From Rugalucina vietnamica (Eukaryota; Mollusca; Bivalvia; Lucinida; Lucinidae), in the NCBI GenBank assembly GCA_964017185.1, contig OZ024871.1:27938488-28002487 (forward strand): DNA of 64,000 nt. The letters run 5' to 3'. The notes under the pieces were generated by a model that saw only the letters and a program-made list of their open reading frames with translations, ran no database searches and was not told the origin of the DNA. A program made the translations under genes and the position numbers. Positions 44,015-60,300 of this stretch are shown in pieces; the first letter of the stretch is position 1, and the number at the start of each line of letters is the position of its first letter.

Positions 44015-46822
44015 TAAAGGGTGCTAAGAAAGTTCGTTCCGCACTTTACCACATGGTTTGAAAGTATTTTACAGGCACAAACTAATGAAATGATGCATTT
44101 TCCATGAATCTGTTGTTTTCTAAGATACAATATAGCAGTTGAAACGCTATCTAATGTCGAGTTGCTTCACAGTTGTATATTTTCTAAGGGACTATATTTC
44201 ACAAATTCGGGAATTATTCAATTTTCTGAAAATTTTGTAAAAATTTTGACGTGATTTTTCTTTTCAGGTTTATAATTGAATACATCACAAAACTATTATA
44301 AATCACAGTGTATATCCGAGCGTATGCAGAACAGACGGTTACGGAACGGACAGACGTTTACAGGAGCACGCGCTTTTTCGCGCCAAAAATGTTTTTCCGT
44401 TCTTTTAAAGTGACTAATGCAAATATTGAGACCAAACTAGAGCAGATGTGTTGCATACATACCCGTCTAGTTGTCTGTGCTCAAGAGCACAATGATTTTT
44501 CAGGGGGTTCGCCATAACTGCCCAAGACGTGTGAAAAATGGCATATTTTGTATTTTTTTTGGCTGTGTGTCGAGATTGCTTGCAAAATAAGCCATTGTCA
44601 ACCTTTTGGATTTAGTCCGTATGTAGTTAAATATGTCCTGAACCACCAGACATTAAATATTTTATATGTTTTCCAGTAAAAATAGCCAAGATTTGTTTTT
44701 TTTCTGAAGCGTATGGTAATTTCATGGTTACGGGGCGGTACAGTCGTTTGTTACGGAGCGGAACAGATGAAATGACGCATTTCCATACGAAACGGAACAG
44801 ACGTAGGCGAGCTTTAGAATACGGATAGAAACAGACGCTGTATAGTAGAAATGATTTCTGTAGCTCTCAGACCAATCAGTGTCCATACACTTGACACAAG
44901 GAGATATAATCAGCACGAAGCATGGACAAGGTCGAAAAGTGAATGTTTATTTTTGGAGCATGACTACATTCTATTTAGTAATTACAGTGTCGGTGTCGAA
45001 TTAGCAGTTTCATTGAGTGTTGTGTAAACAGAAAAGTATTTCACTTCTATCATCTAACAATAAAATAAGAAATCAAACAATTTTAACCCAGGTGCAGTGT
45101 CATGAACAACTATGCCATCTCAATCGACCAGTATACAGTGGATCGCAGCTAGCTAGTGGCTGACAGTCGGTATTGTGTCCTTGTCACAGCTAGACGACGA
45201 GTAATCAGGCAGCGGAAGCCATTTCCCGACAGGTTTTTGTCATGACATCTAAAATTCTAAATCCTTACTTTAATAAATATTTATGGCGTACGTCATAACA
45301 ACATGGATTCATTCGATGCTTCATCATGTTCATATTCCGATGTTTCATCGTGTTAATATGCACAAGCATGGCTAAATAGTAATAAACTGCGAGTAAATCA
45401 AATAAGTAAGATGCATGACAGAATCATATATGCTTACAAATCACGCAAAAGATTTTATCTCCCGCCGCAAGCTCCCTTTTGCGGCGTCTTGGCTGATTCT
45501 TACGCATCATTCATATATGGAAAGACTTTGGAATATATGACCGATGCTTTGGAGAGTACTCCCGCCGATGTGTACGGAGGTGGGTGTTCGCTTGATGACT
45601 TTGCTTAAGGACTGAGTATGCAAACAGGGAACCTTTTCCTTTGACCGAAATTCTAGGGTCTCTATATTACTAACGTATTCAGCACGAATGCCAGCCTTCC
45701 ATATAGACCTCCGGTTAAAACAGACATGAGTCTTATTATCGGACCTTTTCAGACTTTTTTCAGTCTTTTATTTTAGAATTTATTGTAGATATGCACTATT
45801 AGTGATACTATATTTAAAGGAGATTGCCTCGTGATGCTGAGCACCAAGGAAGCCATTGGTACCATTTTAACGCATTTGATATGGCGCGGCCTGGGCGAAC
45901 CCACGACATCTCGCCCCCGAAGCGGGCGCTTTTACCACTGAGCTATCGGGACCTCTCCACCCCCCCTCTCTCTCTGATCTGCTGTTTGTCCCCAAACAAC
46001 GTTTTGTTTTCACAACATAGTCGATGCTATTCTGATACATGTACGATGCTGATCCAGGTCACCAGGTGTATTCCATCTGGTCACGTTCGAGTGCTACAAT
46101 ACAGAAGGTTGCCGCAAAGTGTTATATTTGACATCACAGTGTTGTTCATGTAGTATTCATGGCCGTCTGTGACCGCTCCGTATGCTGATTCGTCTGTTTT
46201 TTTCGTAGGCTACGTCTGTTCCGCCCCGTAACATAAACAAATCTGTAGACTGTTCCGCTCCGTAATGTTTTTGTTGCTAAGCAACAAAATTCTGCTTAAA
46301 CTACAAGGCTTCCATGCCGGAAATTATGGTGTTTTGGAAGATAGTAGATGGACATGCAAGGCCGATATAACAATACATTCGAAGCGTACAGTTTTGGATG
46401 AAAAACTGTACAAAACATTTTTGGCGCGAAAAAGCGCGTGCTCCTGTAAACGTCTGTCCGTTCCGTAACCGTCTGTTCTGCATACGCTCGGATATACACT
46501 GTGTAAATGGCAAATAAGTAGTGTATTTAGGCTTTATTCATTAAATTATACAGGATTCTTATGCATCGGTCTCGGCATGACAAAGATATTTACAAGTATA
46601 CCCCCATTTTAGTGTAAAAGTTCAAGGGTTAGAAAATGGGTGCCAGTGTTTGATGGCCATTTTGTTCATGATCAGATATCTGATTTAAAACATCTTTGCT
46701 TTTATCTTTTCATATACAACCAAATTAAAGTCTGGTTATGTCATTTTTAAGTTTTGAAGCATTAAAATCAAGCTACCAGGAAAGCAATTTTTGAGCGGAA
46801 CGAACTTTCTTAACACCCTTTA
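44015..46822. mobile_element. 2.8-kb inverted-repeat transposon-like element
   Basis: Ends TAAAGGGTGCTAAGAAAGTT and AACTTTCTTAACACCCTTTA, continuing to CGTTCCGC / GCGGAACG, with GTTA duplicated outside (44011-44014, 46823-46826). A second, inner inverted pair of about 105 bp (from GTGTATATCCGAGCGTATGC) lies at 44308-44410 and 46395-46500. No transposase frame found; the longest internal frame (45411-45608) matches nothing I know. A reverse-oriented tRNA-like stretch is at 45884-45956. Confidence 0.8.
45884..45956 (-). repeat. tRNA-like sequence inside the 2.8-kb element
   Basis: Minus strand has A box TAGCTCAGTGGTAAAAGC and B-like GTGGGTTCGCCC, with loop CTTCGGG. The acceptor stem does not pair; probably tRNA-derived, not functional. 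Confidence 0.45.
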
Positions 46823-46954
46823 GTTATGCCCATAGCTCTAAGCACTGAAGCACATAATTCTAGAATGTTTTTTTGTTGTTGTTGTCGTTGTTTTTTAGGT
46901 TTGTAGATGATCTGTATTTCATGTCCTACTATACTTTCTACTTTGCATTTCAGA

Positions 46955-52116
<5,162 letters not shown>

Positions 52117-52117
<1 letters not shown>

Positions 52118-52122
52118 ATAAA
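52117..52122 (+). terminator. RPS14 poly(A) signal AATAAA
   Basis: AATAAA shares its first A with the stop codon TAA. Cleavage would fall about 15-25 bases on, near an A-rich stretch at 52150-52180. Confidence 0.6.
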
Positions 52123-53693
52123 CTCTTCTTCAAATTTGGCTGCACTTGAAAGAAAAAAAATACAAAAAAAAATCAACAAAATATTAATCTTGCTTTTTAA
52201 TCAACACCATTTGGTCAAAACTGTGCAGTAGCATGTGGGATTCATATGTTTGCGGAACCCTGATGAGCACATCTGCGCATTTCTTCCACGAAAGGTTTGC
52301 TCATGAAAATATTTGTGTGCAGTATGTACCTTTGACCTGTCTGAGGGACACTGTCAACATGACCCTAGCTGTTGACCATTTTAGCTGCAGCACCCTGCTA
52401 AATTTTCTTAGAGAAAACTTGGTTGATGGTTGTGCATCATTTAAGAGACAGATCTTTAGCCTGCACTTTGTATGAGTTAAGCCTGATTACAAATCTTGTG
52501 TTCTGTGTTTCACTTAATATTACATGTAGCTCACTAGAGCTGTTGGGCTCACAAGGTGAACTTATAGAATACCCATGTAATTGAACTTGTCCAACATTGT
52601 CTGGGATCTTAGAAATTTCTTGGACTGTTGGAGCCAAGTTTCATATATGGAGCTGCATTGGGATGGTGTTACTAACACTTGTATAAATAGCTCAGCTCAC
52701 ATGACCAAGATGGCTGAAATGCCCATAAATGGTAAAAACCCATGGAACCAGTCCTTTTAACAGCATGGTCAAAATTTGGTTACCTATGCACTTGAATGGA
52801 AGAAAAAAAGTTGACGAAAATCTGAGGGGTAAATCTTGAAGAAAATCTGAAAGAAAATTGATGTTTATACAATGAAAAGATTTTGATCCTCTGGGATTGT
52901 CTGCCATGACACAAGACTAGTTTGTGGTTGGAGTGGTAGAAAAATAAGGCATTGATATAAAATATTTTAATTAAGACATAAAATTAAATAGCAACAAAAC
53001 AGTTTTAGCAAACCATATAATGAAGAGTTGTGATAGTTTTATTGTGTAATTCTAAAAAGGTACCTGGTGAATTTCATGAGATTGACAATATGTGTAAAAG
53101 TAAATTAAAAATCCTGTAGCTCCCAGTATTTTATACTCGACAGTCTAAGGTTTTGTGGTACATGTATATTTGCTTGTAAGGCATTTTGTCTCTTGGTTGG
53201 AATTTATACACCACAGTCCCTGAAAAATCATTAATTCATAATCCACAGCTCTCCTGGACGGATGATTGGTATTTGTTAAACAGTTTGTACCAATATTACA
53301 ACATAAATGATATTTAAACATGCCAGTACATGTATGTCATAAAACAAATAAGCATGAAAAAACGTGTCAAAGGTCATTTTGGTTCCGTTAACTTTTTAAA
53401 CGGGACAATGCTGGTCAAGGGGAGGAGTCAATAAACAATGTGGCCACTGTAGTTTGTGAGAAATGCCAAATTCCTCACAAGAAAGCAAATGGTTGTTGGA
53501 TACTAGACGCATCTGTATCACTGCACCATTTAACCATGGATCAATTAAAAAAATATTCAAAATGCATACACCCACTAATCATCGACATAAAAGAAAACTT
53601 CATTTGGTGTAAATGGCACTAATAAAATTAACTTCCACACCATCATGTGCAGGTGCCATCAAAATCTTGAGTGCAAGTTGGTAACTACCACTT
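52123..53693. other. intergenic region between RPS14 and the cadherin gene
   Basis: No gene recognised. A 60-codon plus-strand frame at 53440-53622 contains CEKCQIPHKKANGCWILDAS but matches no domain I know. The downstream end of the cadherin transcript may reach into it. Confidence 0.5.
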
Positions 53694-53927
53694 GAGCCTC
53701 CTCATGGGAAAACCAACAATCTGCATATGCGAAAACAAAGGCACAGATCAGCTTCGCAGTAACTGCGAAGCTGATCAGCGCCTTTGTTTTCGCTACTCGG
53801 ATAGTACAATTCCTCCCATACTTAACTCCAAAATTTCAAGCTTCTAGCTCTTTTCTATGCTTGTACAGGTCGGTTTGTGTCGGACCTGTTCGGAAACCAC
53901 ATTGTTAGTTTTCCCACAAGGCGGCTC
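53694..53927 (+). mobile_element. MITE-A copy 15, intermediate stem
   Basis: Stem TTCGCAGTAACTGCGAA is a perfect palindrome of a third type, between the two common ones. Forms a head-to-head pair with copy 16, 37 bp away. Confidence 0.88.
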
Positions 53928-53964
53928 ATTTATTCCACTGGCACAGATTTTGGACACTTTATAC

Positions 53965-54198
53965 GAGCCGCCTCGTGGGAAAACCAACAATGTGGTTTCC
54001 GAACGGGTCTGACACAAACTGGCCTGTACAAGCACAGAAAAGAGCTAGAAGCTTGAAATTTTGGATTTAAGTAGAAGAGGAATTGTACTATCCGAGTAGC
54101 GAAAACAAAGGCGCTGATCAGCTTGGCGGTTACCGCGAAGCTGATCTGCGCCTTTGTTTTCGCCTATGGAGATTGTTGGTTTTCCCACGAGGCGGCTC
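53965..54198 (-). mobile_element. MITE-A copy 16, in the cadherin 3' UTR position
   Basis: Flanked by ATAC on both sides. Ends 39 bp beyond the cadherin stop codon (minus strand). Confidence 0.88.
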
Positions 54199-54237
54199 AT
54201 ACATTTGAAAGAAGTAACAAAAATGACAATGACTTTT

Positions 54238-54376
54238 TCAAGCATTGGTATCCACCACCCGTGGAAGATGTACACCATTAGATACTGAGTTGCCATTGGA
54301 TTTGATGGGTGACATCGGTATTCTATCTGGTGGAGGATGTTTAAATTCCTCTGGTGCCACTTTATTGTGGTTAAAT
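54238..54376 (-). CDS. cadherin last coding exon, cytoplasmic tail
   Basis: Encodes LFNHNKVAPEEFKHPPPDRI, PMSPIKSNGNSVSNGV, HLPRVVDTNA and TGA at 54238-54240. No known docking motif recognised. Confidence 0.88.
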
Positions 54377-57300
54377 CTGAAAAACAAAAATCACTCTTTA
54401 AAACATTTTCTTGATTTTATATTGATATGGTATTTCAAAATTTATTAATGAAAACAAAACTTTTAATTCTTTCATGGCCATAAGCAGAATTCACTGAGCT
54501 GATTTGGATTTTTAAAACGAAAATGCAAATAGCAAATTGTAAAGGGAAAAAGTATGGGAAGGAAAAAATCATAATACTATAATACTAATACTACTATGTA
54601 AAAAAGAACAATTGAAACATTAACATTTATCTGTACTTACAAATGTCTTTTATAACAATAAAGTGCTGTAAAGACGCTGGCCCAGATAAGCAGAATGACT
54701 GCAAATAGAGCTCCAAGAAGGCTGGCTGGAATAGGAAGAAAATTGTCATTACTTTCCAGGAATTTTTATGACCATTACGAAAACTTGCCCATACAATATA
54801 CAGAGAATTTTTTCTGCTGTAACTAGAAATTGGCTGCAAGCAAGGCTTTCAGTATACCCCCCGCAAAATTATCTGAAGCTGGCCAATAACTTCCTAAGTC
54901 AAACATGCAGAAAATTTGTCAAAGATATCTTTTCAGAATTATAATCCTTCGTGTACATCCCCAGTATGCCAGTCACATCTATAAGATATCAAAAGAATAT
55001 ATTGAAAGCTTGAGGTTGATTTCGCTGTATGCACTATGATCATTGTTTATCATGAGAAATGGTAAAAATTGGCTAAGTTAAATAAAAGCTGTAAGTTTGT
55101 CAAAAATTAAATTTTCAGCATGAAAATTATTCATGCACATCTAAAATATATCTGGAACAAATGTACAAAGAATCTAAAAGAAACATTGAAAGCCCTAGGA
55201 GGAGTTGATTTCACAAAGTATGCACTACCAACCATTATTGTATATAAGCAATGGTCAAGAAATGGCTATGTTGAAAAATGACGTAAATTTGTCAAATATC
55301 ACTTTTTCAGTATTATAATTATTCATGCACATCTTCAATATGTGTGGAACATGTCTGCAAAGTATTGAAAAGAAATACTGGAAGCCCTAGGAGGAGATGA
55401 TTTCACAAACCATTATTGTATATAAGCAATGGTCAAGAAATGGCTATGTTAAAAAATGCTGTAAATTTGTCAAAAATTAATTTTTCAGTATTATAATTCT
55501 TCATGCACATCTTCAATATGTGAGGAACATGTCTGCAAAGTATCAAAAAGAAATACTGAAAGCCCTTGGAGGAGTTGATTTCACAAAATGTGCACTACAA
55601 ACTATTTTTGTATATGAGCAATGGTCAAAAAATGGCTATGTTGAAAAATGCTGTAAATCTGTCAAAAATTATTTTTTCAGCATTATAATTCTTCATGCAC
55701 ATCTTCAATACGTGTGGAACATATCTGCAAAGTATTGAAAAGAAATACTGAAAGCCCTAGGAGGAGTTGATTTCACAAAATATGCACTACCAACCATTAT
55801 TGTTTAAGCAATGGTCAAAAAATGGCTATGTTAAAAAATGCTGTAAATTTGTCAAAAATTATTTTTTCAGCATTATAATTCTTCATGCACATCTTCAATA
55901 TGTGTGGGACATGTCTGCAAAGTATTGAAAAGAAATACTGAAAGCCCTAGGAGAAGTTGATTTCACAAACTATGAACTACCAATCATTATTGTATATAAG
56001 CAATGGTCAAAAAATGGCTATGTTGAAAAATGCTGTAAATTTGTCAAAAATTATTTTTTCAGCATCATAATTCTTCATGCACATCTTCAATATGTGTGGA
56101 ACATGTCTGCAAAGTATTGAAAAGAAATACTGAAAGCCCTAGGAGGAGTTGATTTCACAAACTATGCACTACCAACCATTATTGAATATGGCAATTATCG
56201 AAAATTGGCTAAGTTCAAAATGCTGTAAATTTGTCAAAATTCATTTTTTCAGCATAATACTTCTTCATGCATATCTTCAATATCTCTGGCACATATCTGC
56301 AAAGTATCAAAAGAGAATATTGAAAGCTGTAGGAGGAGTTGATTTCACAAAGTATGCACTATTAGCACTATGGCAAACATTCTATGTATAGGTTTAAAAA
56401 GTCCCATAACTCTTGCAAAACTGACCCTTTGGCCCCTAAATTCATACCACACATGTGTTGTCTTATGGTGCAGGTGTGTTGAAAATTTAAAGAACATCGG
56501 GCAAAAACTACTTAAGTTATTCAGCAAAGATGTCAAAATGTTGACGGAATGACGGAATCACGGAATGACGGAATCACGGAATGACGGAATTACGGACAGA
56601 CTGAAAACAGTATACCCCCCTAAAACTTCGTTTTGCGGGGGGTATAAAAAGTGTAAATCTCATTGGAAAAAAAAAAAGATATTTCCAAAATGTTTGCTCA
56701 AAATATTGATATTGTGGGTACATGTTACCCACAATATGTTTTGGATCAAAAATAGGTATACCCCTGCAAACCCCAGTTTTGCTGTGTAAAAGTTGGTTTT
56801 AAGGGGGTATAAAATTAACTTTCACGGACATGTTTTCCTGATGTAAAAGTTAAAAACACATTTCATTGATTTTTCAGATTATTTGTAGTGTGAAATCAAA
56901 TTCAAATACTCCTCATCAATTGAAAGAATTGTTGGAAATGAGCAGGTATATTGATTCACCTCTTCAAACAACTTCGATTTATTTAGTAAATAATGTTAAT
57001 TATAACACAAATGCCACCCTTATTAATCATTTTGTTATCACAAGCATAAAACAATAACCATGGTATTGCACAAAGTAAAAGTTTTTGGATATAAAATATA
57101 GTTTTTTTTGGATATATACAATATTTAAAATGTGTCATCTTACTGAAAACATTTGCAAAGCCTGAAAATGTATTATTCTGAGTTTTGTTGAATTAAACAC
57201 ACATTGTCATGTGCAAAAAAAAAAACTTTCTTACGTATAAAAGGATCTTTATATCTCGGTGTAGTTGTGGTCCTGATTGTTGTTGTAGCCGGTGTGGTTG

Positions 57301-60300
57301 TGCGCACCTGGATCAGACTAATACTCAGGGTGGCAGACGAGGTGTACTTTTCTGGTGTATCTCTTTCTATCGCAAGAATCTACAAATATTCATTTGTCAA
57401 AATAGTTATTGGCAGCCCCCATGGCCGAGCGGTTAAGGGCACTGTTTCTTAATCACTCGATCATCTCACTGCTGTGTCTGGTGTGGTTTGAGCCCCGGTT
57501 TCTCGGGGTTCTCTTTTTTTTGCCCCACCTACTGATTAGTCCGTCTCATATGAGCTGAAATGATCTTGAAAGGGACGTAATGCTGAATTAAAAAAAAAAA
57601 AAGAAAAAAAAAAGTTATTGCTTTGATAGATATGCTTGTGCATTTTAAAAGCAAACACAATACATGTATTTGTATCAAAAGTTGCATCACATTAATATAT
57701 ACTCATCAAAAGAAGTTTAGCACCAGTTAATATTTTTCTCATTTTAAAATAATGTTTAGCATGCATTTTTTTCAAATAAACTTTTAAAACTTGATACTAT
57801 CCTAAAGGGCTGGTTTTTGTGAACAACAAAGCAATAATTTGTCTGAAAAGATTAAGTAAAAATGTGCAAAAATGCATGCTTTTGAAAACACCAGAATTTG
57901 GGATGCAGCAAAAAGCCCACACCTCTATTTCTGGGCATCCAAACCTGAATTCATTTCTCATCCTCACTCGAGACTATGAAAGCAATCATTTAAAGCAAAA
58001 AAATAAAAATTGAATTTTTGGGACAAAAATGCCATTTTTGACGAAAAATAACAATTTTTGAGACTTTGTTTAAATTCTCAGATAAAGCTTAGTCACTCAT
58101 CTCTCCAACAAAATGGGTTGACTTAGCATGACCCCTGACTGCTAAACTGAAGGTACTGCTTTTCAACCTGTCCAAATTCAGACTTTTTAAAAAGCTGCAT
58201 TTCAAAAAGTGCTTATGCTGTATCTTTGACATGAGATCACCTTTAAGAGAAAGAAAAGAGGTGGTATGTTTTGGTTTCAAAACATCCCATATTGATCCAA
58301 AATTGATAGGGATATTGATTTTACTCATTTTCACCAATATTCATGATTTTTGTCAAAAAATGCAAAATTTGTCAAAAAATGCATTTTTACCCAAATTTTG
58401 AGATTCTTTCAATTGTTTTTTTGGCTCAATCATTTGCTTTGGAGCTCTTGTTTGTGAATTTGGAAACAAAACTGTGTTCTGAACACTGTGACATTTGAGG
58501 TGGAACTTTTTCGATGTTCAAATTTTCAGTATTTACAGAAAAAGGGAATTTTCAAATTTTCTTAAAATCGTTTCCGCATTTAATTTTGTCTTATCACACA
58601 CTTTACCAAATTCTTTCAGACTGTGCAAATTCAAAAAGGTTGGTTTAAAATAAGTTAGTCAAAATGTCACTTAAAAATATGAAAAAATCTAAATGGTGCT
58701 AAACTTCTTTTGAGGAGTATATGTGTGAGCAAATATGTACCAGCAATCAGCTTGATTGTTTTTGAAAGAAACTTACTGTAAATGTAAAAGAATCACTTCC
58801 ACTATATAATATATCAGGACTCTTTAGTTTTATTATTGGTACTCCATTTGATGCTATAACATTGGGGACTGGCTCGAAATTATATGTTAAAGCACCATCT
58901 TTCCCTCTTAGCATGATTTCCATCACACCATTGGATGCCTGTAATAAAAGATACACCTTTGTTTAAGAAATGGTCCATATTGAATTTAAAATGATGCCTT
59001 AATTGATATAATGGCATATACTTTATATACTTAAACAAAATTTGCATCAAGAAAATAGTGAATCTGCACACAAAAAAAAATAAGTGATTCTTTACTTGTA
59101 TGATTGCAAAAAATTAACATGATAAGTAAAGCATTTTTCAGTGTCAGATTTTTGCAGATTATCAGGATAATTTGTCGGGCATATCCTTGAGTACCATTTT
59201 GACTAACTGAACAAGCATTCAAGTCAATTTTGACATTTTCCCAGCCAAACCTCTGTTTCTGAGAGATCTCCATAACGCTGTGATAGTCATTATTCTTTAA
59301 TATCTTGGTTACACAGGTCCCCATTCAGAATATCAGATTTTACCAGAAGTGAAGAACAAGCCTTGGCACTGACCTGATCCTTATCTATCACAGTTATTCT
59401 GGTTTTGTTTTCAAACTTGAGAGGATGGTTAAGTTGTGCTGTGTCCTCTAGATAGGCAAAGTACACATCCTGGCTGAACTCTGGTGGGTTATCATTCAAA
59501 TCTCGGATATACACTGTCAAAAATGTGCTGGCTATTGTCACTCCATACTGAGGAAAGTTGGTCTGGACTTCAGTTACCTGAATAGATTCAGTTTCAAAGC
59601 AGTGCATGTAGTTAGTAAGTGTACTTTTACAAAATAAAGATCATTAGAATTTTGATGAATATTGAACCTTTTTAAAATTTTGATGAATATTGAACCTTTG
59701 AGTCATTGGTGCCTAAAATTTTAATGCTCACAAAGTTTAAATCTATATGGATCGAGAAATTTAAATCTGTATGATTCATACTTTAAATCTACATGTATAT
59801 GATTCACAAGGTTTAAATATATATGTTCACGAAGTTTAAACCTATACTGGTTCACAAAGTTTGAATCAAACTACATGCACTAGTATATGGTTCACGACGT
59901 TTAAATTTACGTTGTTTGCAAAGTTTCAATCTGTAAAGGTGAAACAAAAGTATCTTACCAAGACGGTGAGCTCACACACCCCGCCATATGCTAATATCAC
60001 ACCAGAATCCCTGTCTATTTCACTGGCTATGGTCACTTCACCAGTTCTCTCATGTATGTGAAATAATGTCAAACACGTACCTGAAAGAATAACATGAAAT
60101 CATGTGCACGATCAAGATTTGATGGCATGCTATTGAATTTAAAATCCCAACCCAGACGACAGCCTATGGACATCTTAGAATTGATCCATAACATATAAAA
60201 AGTTATATCTTTCTGTCAGTCTTGAGTGTGAAATTCAATCTAGATCTAGTGGTAAAGTAAACCATACGAGTAAGCACGGAGCTCAGGCCCCGAGGTTATA

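Noticed and set aside
45411-45608. 65-codon frame inside the 2.8-kb element
   Set aside because: No recognisable motif, no conserved neighbour, and the surrounding DNA looks like non-coding transposon interior.
53440-53622. 60-codon frame with CEKC and several Cys/His
   Set aside because: Cys spacing fits no zinc-finger pattern I know; no upstream promoter or splice context. Left as unassigned.
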